Under the pieces are notes generated by a model. That model saw only the letters and a program-made list of their open reading frames with translations. It was not told where the DNA came from and made no database searches. Shown piece after piece: positions 45,632 to 55,263 of a stretch of 64,000 bases of DNA (position 1 is its first letter; every line of letters starts with the position of its first letter). Source of the stretch: Fuerstiella sp. (lineage in GTDB: Bacteria; Planctomycetota; Planctomycetia; Planctomycetales; Planctomycetaceae); contig JALHMY010000016.1 of the NCBI GenBank assembly GCA_022843805.1, positions 47,367 to 111,366 of the forward strand. The letters are read 5' to 3'. Both the position numbers and the translations under genes were made by a program.

Positions 45632-46974
45632 TTCTGATGAAGAAAAGTCTTCCGCGACGCACGTTTCTGAGAGGAGTGGGAGCAGCCATTTTCCTGCCGC
45701 TGCTGGACGCGATGATACCGTCGATGACCGCAGTGGCAAAGACGCCGGCAGCACCCGCAAAGCTGAGACGGCTTGGTTTTGTCTATATGCCGATGGGTTG
45801 CGATGCGACTCGATGGACCCTGCCGGGAGACGATCTGTCCGTTCTGTCACCGACGCTCAGTCCCCTGGCACCGGTTCGCGAACATGTGAGTGTGATTAGT
45901 AATCTGGAACTCCGTAATGCTTATCCAGGTACTCACGCAACTTCCAATGCCGCTTTTCTGAGTGCTGCGACCGCCAAACTGACCGAAAGTACAGACTACT
46001 ATCTGGGAACGACGGCAGATCAGATTGCAGCCAGTCAGATTGGCCAGGAAACTCAGCTTCCGTCCATTGAAATGTCAATGGATCTGCTGGCCACTGTGGG
46101 GCAGTGCGATAACGGATACGCGTGCGTGTATCAGAATAATCTCTCGTGGTCTTCCCCCACCACGCCTCTGCCGTCTGAAGCTCATCCGCGAATCATCTTT
46201 GAGCAGCTGTTTGGTGAAGGAGGCAGCATGGCGGATCGTCGCGCTTCACTGAAGAAGCGGGCCAGCCTGCTGGATGCTGTTGCCGAAGAAATGAAGCGAC
46301 TGCGAAATCAGGTTGGACCGCAGGATCAGGCTCGCATCAGCCAGTATCTGGAAAGTGTGCGAGAAGTGGAAAGACGAATTCAAAAGGCCGAATCCGATAC
46401 GAAGGAGAATCCTCTGCCTGACCTGGATCGCCCCGCGGGAGTTCCGGCTGCCTGGGCCGATCATGCTCGACTGATGTTTGACCTTCAGCTGCTGGCACTG
46501 CAGGGCGATGTTACTCGAGTGATCACATTTCAGCTGGCGAGGGAAACGAGCAATCGTACTTATCCGGAGATCGGGGTACCCGATTCGCATCATCCGCTGA
46601 CGCATCATGGAAACGATCCTGAGAAAGTTGCGAAGGTGGCAAAGATCAATCAGTTTCATGTGAGTCTGTTCGCCGAATTTCTGCAAAAGCTTCGAGCGAC
46701 CCCCGAGGGTGACGGGACTCTGCTGGACCATGCTCTCTATCTTTACGGCAGTGGCATGGGCAATCCCAATGTGCACGACCATACGAATCTTCCAATTCTC
46801 GTCGCGGGCGGGGCTGCCGGCCGGATGAAGGGAGGACGTCATATTCGCTATCCGAATCCGGTACCTCTTGCCAACCTGCATCTGACTCTGCTGGACAAAG
46901 TGGGCGTTCATCTGGACTCTTTTGCAGACAGCAGCGGCCAGATTCAGGAACTGTTTGAACCGTTGAATCTCTGA
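45628..46974 (+). CDS. DUF1552 domain-containing protein, Tat-exported
   Basis: A 448-residue protein that starts within the stop of the cytochrome-domain gene. The N-terminus is a twin-arginine signal (PRRTFLRGVGAAIFLPLLDA). DUF1552 features follow: RLGFVYMPMGCDATRWTLPG, SNLELRNAYPGTHATSNAAF, VTRVITFQLARETSNRTYPE, DSHHPLTHHGNDPEKVAKVA and LYLYGSGMGNPNVHDHTNLP. This fold is related to DUF1501, with conserved His and Asp residues. In planctomycetes DUF1592 and DUF1552 genes occur as fixed pairs, sometimes with an ankyrin gene, exactly as here. The role is not known. Confidence 0.93.
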   Translation: MILMKKSLPRRTFLRGVGAAIFLPLLDAMIPSMTAVAKTPAAPAKLRRLGFVYMPMGCDATRWTLPGDDLSVLSPTLSPLAPVREHVSVISNLELRNAYPGTHATSNAAFLSAATAKLTESTDYYLGTTADQIAASQIGQETQLPSIEMSMDLLATVGQCDNGYACVYQNNLSWSSPTTPLPSEAHPRIIFEQLFGEGGSMADRRASLKKRASLLDAVAEEMKRLRNQVGPQDQARISQYLESVREVERRIQKAESDTKENPLPDLDRPAGVPAAWADHARLMFDLQLLALQGDVTRVITFQLARETSNRTYPEIGVPDSHHPLTHHGNDPEKVAKVAKINQFHVSLFAEFLQKLRATPEGDGTLLDHALYLYGSGMGNPNVHDHTNLPILVAGGAAGRMKGGRHIRYPNPVPLANLHLTLLDKVGVHLDSFADSSGQIQELFEPLNL

Positions 46975-47037
46975 AGCTCAATTCCTCCTTCGTGATGCCG
47001 TTTACCGGGTCAACAACCTTCGTTCGGAATATCGGTC

Positions 47038-48648
47038 ATGAAAGGACAGTTTCTGTCAGCTCGTGCAGGCGTTCCAATTCGCATTCTGAAAAGACTGGTG
47101 TCGGTTCGTTTGTTCAGGAGCACTTTGTTTGCAGCGATTTGTGCTGTTCACGTTTCGTCCGCAGGCGCAGATTCACCACCGCTGCCCGATTCCTCGCTTG
47201 CTGATGCTGCGGAACGGCAGGACGACAGGGCATTGCAGATTCTGCTGAACGAAAACTCAAATGTGAACGCCGCTCAGGTGGATGGCATGACGGCGCTGCA
47301 CTGGGCTGTGTATCACGACAGCGTGGCACTGACAGAGAAACTTTTGGATGCTGGTGCGGCTGTGTCTGCGAAGAATCGATATGGAGTTCAGCCTCTGACT
47401 ATTGCCTGTATGAATGGCAACGCCCGTATTGTGGAACTCCTACTGAAAAAAGGTGCCGGCGTCGATACTTCGGTTGAAGGTGGTGAGACGGTGCTGATGA
47501 CAGCCGCACGTACCGGGAAGGTTGAACCTGTACGACTTCTGCTCGATCATGGAGCAGACGTGAATGCGAAGGAATCGGCTGGTCAGACAGCGATCATGTG
47601 GGCGGCAGCCGATGGACATGTGGAAGTCGTTGAAGCGCTGATTCGTGCCGGTGCCGATTTTCGAACCCCTCTGAAATCCGGATTCACTCCCTTCTTCTTC
47701 GCAGTGCGGGAAGGCCGAATTCCGGTGGTAAAGACACTGCTGGCTGCGGGAGCAGAATTCGATGACATCATGGTGCCTCAGTCGCCAACCGGAAAATCGG
47801 TGCGAAAAGGCACCAGTGCTTTGATTCTTGCGATCGAAAACGGACATTTTGAACTGGCCACACTGCTGCTCGATGCCGGAGCTGATCCGAATGACCAGCG
47901 TTCCGGATTCACCCCACTGCATACTCTGACGTGGGTTAGAAAACCCAATCGCGGAGATGGAGATGACGGAGATCCTCCTCCCGTCGGATCAGGCGAGATG
48001 AGCAGTCTCGAATTTGCTCCGCTACTGGTGTTGCATGGTGCAGATGTCAATGCACGGCTTGCATCAGGTTCTTCGGGAACCGGACGGCTGAATCGCAAAG
48101 GGTGCACTCCATTCCTGCTGGCAGCGGTTACCGCGGATGTTCCGTATATGGAGCTGCTGATCGAGCTGGGGGCTGACCCTCAGATAGCGAATGTCGATGG
48201 CTGCACACCGCTGATGGCGGCGGCGGGCCTCGGAACACTGGCGCCCGGGGAGGAAGCCGGCACTGAATCAGAAGCTGTTGATGCTGTGCTGCTGACTCTG
48301 CAGCATGGCGGCAGTATCAATACGGTCGATGCCAATGGTGAAACTGCAATGCACGGCGCGGCCTACAAGAGTTTACCGGGTGTTGTTCGGCTGCTTACGG
48401 AAAAAGGAGCAGACATCTCTGTCTGGAATCAGCCAAACAAATATGGATGGACCCCGGTGTTGATTGCTGAAGGATTTCGTCCCGGTAATTTCAAGCCCGC
48501 TCCGGAGACTCTGGCGGCATTGCATGAATCGATGCGGCAGGCCGGCATCACACCGCCACCACTCACTCCCAGACCTGCGGTTCCGAATAATACGAATTAC
48601 GCGGCCGATCCACCTCCAAAGTTACAAAAACGATCATCGCCGAACTGA
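47038..48648 (+). CDS. Exported ankyrin-repeat protein
   Basis: A 536-residue protein. The N-terminal 45 residues contain a basic region and a hydrophobic helix (RSTLFAAICAVHVSSAGADS), probably a signal peptide. Then about ten ankyrin repeats follow: GMTALHWAVYHDSVALTEKL, VQPLTIACMNGNARIVELLL, GETVLMTAARTGKVEPVRLL, GQTAIMWAAADGHVEVVEAL, GFTPFFFAVREGRIPVVKTL, TSALILAIENGHFELATLLL and more to residue 490. It ends in a Pro-rich tail. Planctomycetes often carry such ankyrin genes next to DUF1592/DUF1552 pairs; here it is 63 bp downstream in the same direction. It is probably a periplasmic protein-interaction scaffold for that complex. Confidence 0.88.
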   Translation: MKGQFLSARAGVPIRILKRLVSVRLFRSTLFAAICAVHVSSAGADSPPLPDSSLADAAERQDDRALQILLNENSNVNAAQVDGMTALHWAVYHDSVALTEKLLDAGAAVSAKNRYGVQPLTIACMNGNARIVELLLKKGAGVDTSVEGGETVLMTAARTGKVEPVRLLLDHGADVNAKESAGQTAIMWAAADGHVEVVEALIRAGADFRTPLKSGFTPFFFAVREGRIPVVKTLLAAGAEFDDIMVPQSPTGKSVRKGTSALILAIENGHFELATLLLDAGADPNDQRSGFTPLHTLTWVRKPNRGDGDDGDPPPVGSGEMSSLEFAPLLVLHGADVNARLASGSSGTGRLNRKGCTPFLLAAVTADVPYMELLIELGADPQIANVDGCTPLMAAAGLGTLAPGEEAGTESEAVDAVLLTLQHGGSINTVDANGETAMHGAAYKSLPGVVRLLTEKGADISVWNQPNKYGWTPVLIAEGFRPGNFKPAPETLAALHESMRQAGITPPPLTPRPAVPNNTNYAADPPPKLQKRSSPN

Positions 48649-48910
48649 AGCGGATGATGCAATCCCGAGGACATCGTCGTTCACGCTCAAATTTCTGAGG
48701 GCATCCCCGTACATGTTTGTTTCGGGGGTCGGCGTGTGTGATAATCGGCAGACAATGATGTCTGGTCGAAGCGACTTCGCTGTGAAGCAGGATCGCTTTG
48801 AAGCAGGATCGCAGGTTCCCACACCAGAGCTCAGGCACCCACGCATAAGAACAGCGGTCTGATCAGAAATCTGATTCGGCGCAGGATTAACGATTGGAAA
48901 GGCGGGCTCA

Positions 48911-51370
48911 ATGACCGGGACGTTCAGAAACGCAGTAAAGGTGTTCGGGGCTGTTGTTTTATTCCTGATTACGCCAGACGCGAAGGGTCAGGATGCAGAC
49001 ACGGCGACTGAGGCTAAGCATCGTTCGCATCTGCCGATGCGAAACACCGTTTCGCCTCGCAGCATTACCTATGATGCAAAGGACCCGGAATCGAAATTTC
49101 CTCCGATTCAGACTCTGCTTCCACCCCAGGACGCACCGAATGTACTGATCGTTCTCATTGACGACGCAGGGTTTGGTGCGTCTCAGACTTTCGGCGGACC
49201 GTGTCGAACTCCTTCACTCGAGAAGCTTGCTGCTAACGGACTGAAGTACAATCGATTTCATACAACAGCCCTGTGTTCGCCAACACGTCAGGCGTTGCTG
49301 ACCGGGCGAAACCATCACTCGGTCGGAATGGGAAATATCACAGAAATTGCCAGTGGTGCTCCGGGCTACAGTTCAGTCCTTCCGAATTCAATGGCGCCCC
49401 TTGCTCTGACGCTGAAGCTGAACGGCTATTCAACGGCTCAGTTTGGCAAATGCCACGAAGTACCAGTCTGGCAAACCAGCCCGGCCGGTCCCTTTGATTC
49501 ATGGCCCACTGGAGGCGGTGGTTTTGAATACTTTTATGGATTCATTGGTGGAGAGGCCAATCAATGGTATCCAACTCTGTTTGAGGGCACGACACCTGTT
49601 GAACTGAAGAAGACACCCGAGCAGGGTTATCATCTGCTGCAGGATATGACCGACAAGGCGATCAGGTGGATAGGCCAGCAGAAGGCCCTGGCTCCCAATA
49701 AACCTTTCTTCGTGTATTTTGCCCCGGGCGCGACTCACGCTCCGCATCATGCTCCAAAGGAATGGGCTGACAGGTACAAGGGAAAATTTGATGGGGGCTG
49801 GGATCAGCTTCGTGAACAGATCTTTGCCAGACAAAAAGCGCTGGGGGTCGTTCCGGCGGATTGCCAGTTCACTCCGCGGCCGGAGGAAATTCCGGCATGG
49901 GACAAAATGCCGGAAGATCTGAAACCGTCGCTTCGTCGTCAGATGGAAGTGTACGCCGGCTTTATGGAATATACCGACTATGAAGTTGGTCGCGTGATCG
50001 AGTCGATCGAAAAGCTGGATGCTCTCGATAACACACTCATTTATTACATTGTTGGGGACAACGGCGCATCGGCGGAAGGGACTCTCAACGGCGCGTATAA
50101 TGAAATGGCAAATTTTAACGGTCTGGCAGCGCTGGAGACACCAGCGTATCTCTCACAGCGACTCGACAAGCTCGGCGGTCCGGACTCATACAACCATTAT
50201 GCCGTTGGCTGGGCTCATGCTCTCAACACACCGTACCAGTGGACCAAGCAGGTTGCATCGCATTGGGGAGGAACTCGCAACGGAACCGTGATTCACTGGC
50301 CAAAGGGGATGCGATCACGCGGAGAACTTCGATCTCAGTTTCATCACGTAATTGACGTTGCGCCCACCATTCTGGATGCTGCCGGACTGCCGCAGCCCGC
50401 GTCAGTCAATGGGATTCAGCAGGATCCGATTGAGGGTGTCAGCATGTTGTATTCGTTCGACGAACCGAAAGCCGCCGAACGACACGAAACACAGTACTTC
50501 GAGATCTTTGGGAATCGTGGCATTTACCATAAGGGCTGGACTGCCGTCACCAAGCATCGAACGCCGTGGCTTCTGATCGGAGCCAAAGTTCCTCCATTCG
50601 ATAAGGATGTTTGGGAATTGTACTCCGATGCCGACTGGAGCCAGTCGAAGAATCTGGCCGGGGAGATGCCCGAGAAGCTTGCGGAACTGCAGCGTCTGTT
50701 TCTGATTGAAGCAACGCGGTACAAAGTTCTGCCACTCGACGATCGTGTGGGCGAACGGATGAACTCGGACACTGCCGGCCGGCCCACTCTGGTACATGGG
50801 AACAAACAGCTGCTCTTCGGGGGCATGGGCAGACTCAGCGAAAACTGTGTGCTGAATCTCAAGAACAAATCGCACTCTGTTACAGCCGAGGTCATCGTGC
50901 CGGAAACGGGGTCGGAGGGTGTGATTGTGTCGCAGGGAGCCAATATCGGCGGCTGGAGTCTGTACGTAAAAAGCGGCAAACTCAAGTACTGCTACAACGT
51001 TGCCGGTGTCAACCACTATTTCGTTGAGTCAGCAGCAGCGATCCCTGCAGGAAGTCACCAGCTGCGAATGGAGTTTGACTACTCCGGAGGCGGACTGGGA
51101 AAGGGGGGAATGGTCACCCTGTTTGTCGACGGCAAGTCTGTCGGAAAAGGAGAAATCCCGATGACACAGGCGATGATCTTCTCGGCCGATGACGGATGCG
51201 ACGTCGGTGAAGACAGTGGTGCTCCCGTGTCTCCGGATTATGGGCCTGTGGGCAATGGGTTTTCCGGTGAAGTGAAGGGCGTACTTCTTTCAATTGATGA
51301 CGATCCGAACAATTCCGGACACCTCGTGTCACCTCAGGACACTCTGCGGGCCATTCTTGGCAGACAGTAA
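48911..51370 (+). CDS. Formylglycine-dependent sulfatase with C-terminal LamG-like domain
   Basis: An 819-residue exported arylsulfatase. Residues 1-26 are a signal peptide. The sulfatase core opens VLIVLIDDAGFGASQTFGGP (metal-binding Asp84, Asp85), and the FGly motif CSPTR starts at Cys122 in ALCSPTRQALLTGR; GDNGASAEG, near residue 385, is a further metal-site motif. Residues about 620-819 form a beta-sandwich resembling LamG/concanavalin domains (VTLFVDGKSVGKGEI, and a repeating pattern of buried strands). It needs a formylglycine-generating enzyme, which is not in the window. The substrate is probably a sulfated polysaccharide. The gene stands alone after a 262-bp gap. Confidence 0.92.
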   Translation: MTGTFRNAVKVFGAVVLFLITPDAKGQDADTATEAKHRSHLPMRNTVSPRSITYDAKDPESKFPPIQTLLPPQDAPNVLIVLIDDAGFGASQTFGGPCRTPSLEKLAANGLKYNRFHTTALCSPTRQALLTGRNHHSVGMGNITEIASGAPGYSSVLPNSMAPLALTLKLNGYSTAQFGKCHEVPVWQTSPAGPFDSWPTGGGGFEYFYGFIGGEANQWYPTLFEGTTPVELKKTPEQGYHLLQDMTDKAIRWIGQQKALAPNKPFFVYFAPGATHAPHHAPKEWADRYKGKFDGGWDQLREQIFARQKALGVVPADCQFTPRPEEIPAWDKMPEDLKPSLRRQMEVYAGFMEYTDYEVGRVIESIEKLDALDNTLIYYIVGDNGASAEGTLNGAYNEMANFNGLAALETPAYLSQRLDKLGGPDSYNHYAVGWAHALNTPYQWTKQVASHWGGTRNGTVIHWPKGMRSRGELRSQFHHVIDVAPTILDAAGLPQPASVNGIQQDPIEGVSMLYSFDEPKAAERHETQYFEIFGNRGIYHKGWTAVTKHRTPWLLIGAKVPPFDKDVWELYSDADWSQSKNLAGEMPEKLAELQRLFLIEATRYKVLPLDDRVGERMNSDTAGRPTLVHGNKQLLFGGMGRLSENCVLNLKNKSHSVTAEVIVPETGSEGVIVSQGANIGGWSLYVKSGKLKYCYNVAGVNHYFVESAAAIPAGSHQLRMEFDYSGGGLGKGGMVTLFVDGKSVGKGEIPMTQAMIFSADDGCDVGEDSGAPVSPDYGPVGNGFSGEVKGVLLSIDDDPNNSGHLVSPQDTLRAILGRQ

Positions 51371-52235
51371 GTTTTCGGCCCAACGCTGTGAAGTATTTCT
51401 ATCAGCAAATATGGCGGCCTCTCTGGTGGCCCGACGATGTCGGTTCTTCCAACCCCGACAGGGCAACGCCGTTAAGGATTCCTGCACCGAAAAACTGAGA
51501 CGTTTAACCCGTGGCCGAGAGGCCAGGCCACAGCGAGTCTGAACAACCTGGCCTCTCGGCCACGGGTTAAACGATTCAAAATCCTTAACGGCGTTGCCCA
51601 ACGGGGTTCCACAAGACGATGAACGATCGATCGCTGCCTTGTGAAACCCTTTCAGGGTTCGGGGCGAACGAACATCACGAACCTGGGGTGCGCCGCTTCG
51701 CGTCGACCCCAGGCTTTGTTGTGAAACCCGTTCCGGGTTAAATCGCACTGTTTTCACTCGGAAAAACGCTTCACAGCTTTGCCCGTTGGACCGGAATCGC
51801 ATGGACCGGAATCGCATGGGCCGGAATCGGCTTCCTGTCTGTCATTCTTCCGTTCCTCCCCAATTTTTCTGCCCACAAAATTTTTCTGCCAACCCGGGTC
51901 TGCTCTCCTCCGCACACTCAACATTCTTCCACCGATTCGACGCCAGAGGATCTGTGCCAGCACACCGAGTGATTCCTGAGGGCAGCCCGACTTGGATGTG
52001 ACTGATCCGAGGATGAGAAGCTTCTGGCAGAAATATTTCAGGGCAGAAAAATGAATCGCAAAGGAAATGAAGTGCACCACGGGATGGGATGCCTTCGGAC
52101 TCGAGTTCTGACACCCGCCCATTTTTATCACAGAAAAGGTGTGTGGTACGATGAGCCGAGTTTCACAACACCGGACGGCTTGCGCCGCTGATTGAATCTC
52201 TTATCGTCGAGCGAAACTTCTCGTCGAGCGAAACT
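51371..52235. repeat. 865-bp intergenic cluster of palindromes and tandem repeats
   Basis: No gene is supported. It contains the 139-bp element at 51461-51599 (listed separately); the hairpins AACCCT/AGGGTT (51645-51659), CCTGGGGT/ACCCCAGG (51682-51713) and AACCCG/CGGGTT (51725-51739); a 15-bp repeat ggaccggaatcgcat in two full and one partial copy starting near 51788; and several short AATTTTTCTGCC-like repeats from 51860 to 52060. All are of kinds that recur across planctomycete genomes. Confidence 0.7.
51461..51599. mobile_element. MITE-like element with 20-bp terminal inverted repeats
   Basis: GGGCAACGCCGTTAAGGATT at 51461-51480 is repeated exactly in inverted orientation at 51580-51599. 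Inside is a second perfect palindrome of 27 bp (51501-51527 with 51547-51573) that reads CGTTTAACCCGTGGCCGAGA at its outer end. No open frame. The two-level design is like the element at 9696-9799 though the sequences differ. Confidence 0.78.
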
Positions 52236-52799
52236 TCAATAGCCGGTCTTGAGCAGTTTTTCGATGAGCCGTAATTCGTTGTCGACGAGGGCACGACCCT
52301 GAGGAGTACTAACCCAGTTGGCTGCAGTAATTCCTTCAGTCGCTGGATGGCAATAGATGGTTAGCTGTCGAGGCAGGTGTCGTCGCATGATGATGGACAG
52401 TCGCAGCAGGTGCCATGCGGAGGAAACCAGAAAGGCGGATTTGGCGGCCTGAAGGCTGACATCCGTTTTCAGAAGCCGACTGCATTCTTTGGCACTCGCG
52501 ATGGGCTCGTTTGAGGTATCCTCCACGATGATCGCAGTCGCCGGAACACCGACCTTCACTGCATAATCCTTCATTCGATCGGCTTCGGAACGCCCATCCG
52601 GACTTTTTTGGCGGCCGTCGCCGGTGAGTATCAGTTTGGCAGTTCGACCTGAAGTGAACAGGGAGACTCCGGTGGAGATTCGCTGACGCAGATGGTCAGG
52701 ATCTGAAGAACCAATCACAATTGCGATGTCTGCCCGACTGGCAGAATCCTCTCGAAATACGTCTTTCGGCAAATACGGTTTCTTAATTTCAATCTCCAT
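52236..52799 (-). CDS. YdcF/SanA-like DUF218 family protein
   Basis: A 187-residue protein from the ATG at 52799 (MEIEIKKPYLPKDV); the frame is open upstream but with no resemblance. DUF218 marks are ADIAIVIGSSDPDHLRQRIS, LILTGDGRQKSPDGRSEADR, YAVKVGVPATAIIVEDTSNE and AFLVSSAWHLLRLSIIMRRH. YdcF and SanA proteins have a Rossmann-like fold with Asp/Arg motifs and are thought to act on cell-envelope or nucleotide-like substrates. There is no membrane helix here, unlike many SanA proteins. The gap to the upstream GTPase gene is 102 bp. Confidence 0.78.
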   Translation of the reverse strand: MEIEIKKPYLPKDVFREDSASRADIAIVIGSSDPDHLRQRISTGVSLFTSGRTAKLILTGDGRQKSPDGRSEADRMKDYAVKVGVPATAIIVEDTSNEPIASAKECSRLLKTDVSLQAAKSAFLVSSAWHLLRLSIIMRRHLPRQLTIYCHPATEGITAANWVSTPQGRALVDNELRLIEKLLKTGY

Positions 52800-52901
52800 C
52801 AAAAATGAGGATGCCGGTTTCAGCGAGCTGCCGCATACGTTGCTGCACACTGCTTTCGGGTTCGTCGTCCGGCACGAAAATATTCATCGCCCGCGGCATT
52901 A

Positions 52902-53915
52902 TTAATGCAGTTCCACGATATCACCATCGTCCAGTACATATTGTCGCCCGACGACCTGTCCATCGTGGGTATTCCGACCCCAGATGCGGGCATACTCCAG
53001 CCTCTGAAACAAATCCTCGTGCAGTTGCAGGGCAAGATCTTCCACTGTTCCACCGCGTGATATTGTCAGTGGGTCACTCATGTTGATCTCTCCACCGGGC
53101 TTCTTTGTGTAGACTCGTACGATGTCAAGCAGCCTGCAGATTGCTCCGGCAAGGTCGGCGACCGATTCTGCCCGATCAAGTTCCACGGAGTGAACCGGCA
53201 GCTTTATGGGCTCCCACTGCTGTTCGGAAGTTGATTCTGTTTCTGTCATCAGGCGATACCGCAGTGCAGCATCCGGATCGTCGGCATGAGTTATTACGAT
53301 CAGGCATCGCACATGCAACACTGAAAAGTCATCAGGATCGAAACCCGATTGCGGCGAAAGCCGAGTACCCCGGATCTGGAATTCCCGCCACACGTTTTGT
53401 GTGTCGACAGGCGCATCATCACTCGCACCGTTGAATACAAGCACCACGGCATCGGAGGTGCGAACAAGATTCAGCATCCACGGCTCCATGGAACCACCCG
53501 ACACGGCAGGCGTATCAATCAGCTGTATTCGAATATCCTGCCATGACATCATGCCTGGCAGAGGTTCGCGAGTTGTGAAGGGCCATGGGGAGACTTCCGG
53601 TTCGGCGCGAGTCAGCTCTTTCAGAACGCGACTCTTGCCGGAGTTCGGCGGGCCGACGATTACAACTCGCCCCGCTCCCTGCCGGGCGAATCTGTGAAAA
53701 GATCCTGATCGCGACGTGCTGGCGGCTTCCCGCTGAACCTGAATCCGGGTTTCCTTCAGACGGGTTTTCAGGTCGGCCTGCAGTTTTTCCGTGCCCTTAT
53801 GCTTTGGTATCAGCTGCAGCATTCGCGTCAGGCACTCAGCCTGTTCGACGGCGGTTTGAGCTCGACGGTACTCCTTTTCGACTTTCTGGTACTGAGGCGT
53901 CAGATTGGCGGCCAT
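52902..53915 (-). CDS. DRG-like TGS-domain GTPase, G4 motif degenerate
   Basis: A 337-residue Obg/DRG-superfamily protein. The N-terminal helical part has MLQLIPKHKGTEKLQADLKT at residues 32-51, a signature of DRG-type and related TGS GTPases. The G-domain has P-loop GPPNSGKS at 88-95 and G3 DTPA near residue 134. The G4 position reads ITHADD rather than NKxD, so guanine specificity may be weakened. A TGS domain (residues 270-337, ending YVLDDGDIVELH) closes the chain. DRG-like proteins act with the ribosome; the bacterial ones are uncharacterised. It is followed by the YdcF-like gene and preceded by a TPR gene on the same strand. Confidence 0.85.
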   Translation of the reverse strand: MAANLTPQYQKVEKEYRRAQTAVEQAECLTRMLQLIPKHKGTEKLQADLKTRLKETRIQVQREAASTSRSGSFHRFARQGAGRVVIVGPPNSGKSRVLKELTRAEPEVSPWPFTTREPLPGMMSWQDIRIQLIDTPAVSGGSMEPWMLNLVRTSDAVVLVFNGASDDAPVDTQNVWREFQIRGTRLSPQSGFDPDDFSVLHVRCLIVITHADDPDAALRYRLMTETESTSEQQWEPIKLPVHSVELDRAESVADLAGAICRLLDIVRVYTKKPGGEINMSDPLTISRGGTVEDLALQLHEDLFQRLEYARIWGRNTHDGQVVGRQYVLDDGDIVELH

Positions 53916-53964
53916 GGATTTCCAGTGGATGGCGAAACGTTGATCCGTGTTATTCTCGAACGAG

Positions 53965-55263
53965 CTATTCTCGAATGGGCTTGCCGGCCATCACCAGATC
54001 CATATGACTCTGAAGTCTGGGGCGTTCCTTCTCTGGCGCCTTTTCGAGGGCGGTTGCCAGCCACTGTTTGGCTTCATCATATTGTCCGTTTTCTGCATGA
54101 GCTGCGGCGAGCGTATCGAGGGCGTTCCATTGCTGGTATTCGCTGATCGCACATGCCTCTTTGGCCAGACCCAGTGATCGTGAAGGATCGCGAACTGTAT
54201 CTTTACCAGCCGTCGCCAGCAGCCATGCGAGGTCATTGATCGCTTCGTAAGTGCCAGGACGGATCGTAATGGCTTTTTCAAGATCGGCAATGGCGCTGGA
54301 ATACTCGCCCTTAAGCCGGTAAGTGTACGCTCGGTTGCCAAGCGCGTCCGAATACTTTGGGTCGACTTTCAGAGCAGCCGTAAAATCTCGAATCGATTCG
54401 TCCAGCCGTCCCAGTTTCTGGTAAACGATTCCACGATTATTCAGAGCTTCCGGATACTCGGGGACCTGCTGCAGGGCCAGCTGCAGAGCTGCCAGTGCGG
54501 AATTCCAGTCTTCGGTTGCTATGTGGGCCAGGGCAAGATTGTTGCGGGCAAGGAAATTCTTTGAATCGAGCTTTAAGGCGGCATTGAAGTCCTGAATGGC
54601 GGCCGGATAATTCTGAGTCAGATAATGGCACTGCCCTCGATTATTGAGGGCTCCGGCATTGCGAGGCTCGCGTCGAAGACTCTCCGTAAAGTCAGCCAGT
54701 GCCCGGTCGTATTGCTTGTGAGCAAGTAAAGCCACGCCTCTCAGATGATAGTTTTCCGCGGTTGGTTTGGATGTCACAAGCGTTGACAGCTGCTGGATCG
54801 AACTTTCGAACGGAATGGTTTCCTTTTCCCAGAGCCAGCCACCCTTCTCATCGATCCAGAGCCATTCGCCGTTGGTCAGAGACACTGTAAACACCTCACC
54901 CAGATACGCTCGCCAGACAGTAGCCTGAGGAGTGCGCAGTTCGGCACCGGCTCGAGTTATCAGGACCTTCGTTCCCAGGCGGGGATCACGTTCGGCAGGT
55001 GCTGTCTTTTGAGAAGATACTGATTTTGCTTTCACCTTCCCGGATGCGGCCGACTGCGAAGCCCGCACCTGAGGTGTGTTCTGCCGGGCTGTGGCCGACT
55101 TTGGAGCAGTTTTTTGTGCGGCTTCCGTCACATTAAACAGAAAGCTGCCTGCTTGTGTATTCAGATTGATCAGCAGCAGTGATGCAGCGAGCAAATTTCG
55201 GGGTTGAAAAGAAGACAACAGGCTGTTGGGCCGCCGTTCCGGTGCTGTGTGGTGCTGAATCAT
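53965..55263 (-). CDS. Exported SH3-like/tetratricopeptide protein
   Basis: A 432-residue protein from the ATG at 55263; an earlier Met exists but adds an unlikely extension. The N-terminus contains a short hydrophobic helix (RNLLAASLLLINLNTQAGSF) that may be a signal. A Ser/Ala/Lys-rich linker precedes an SH3-like part (LITRAGAELRTPQATVWRAY, WLWIDEKGGWLWE). From residue 160 there are about six TPR units: LLAHKQYDRALADFTESLRR, QCHYLTQNYPAAIQDFNAAL, LAHIATEDWNSALAALQLAL, IVYQKLGRLDESIRDFTAAL and YTYRLKGEYSSAIADLEKAI. It is probably a periplasmic scaffold. The downstream GTPase gene is 49 bp away. Confidence 0.85.
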   Translation of the reverse strand: MIQHHTAPERRPNSLLSSFQPRNLLAASLLLINLNTQAGSFLFNVTEAAQKTAPKSATARQNTPQVRASQSAASGKVKAKSVSSQKTAPAERDPRLGTKVLITRAGAELRTPQATVWRAYLGEVFTVSLTNGEWLWIDEKGGWLWEKETIPFESSIQQLSTLVTSKPTAENYHLRGVALLAHKQYDRALADFTESLRREPRNAGALNNRGQCHYLTQNYPAAIQDFNAALKLDSKNFLARNNLALAHIATEDWNSALAALQLALQQVPEYPEALNNRGIVYQKLGRLDESIRDFTAALKVDPKYSDALGNRAYTYRLKGEYSSAIADLEKAITIRPGTYEAINDLAWLLATAGKDTVRDPSRSLGLAKEACAISEYQQWNALDTLAAAHAENGQYDEAKQWLATALEKAPEKERPRLQSHMDLVMAGKPIRE

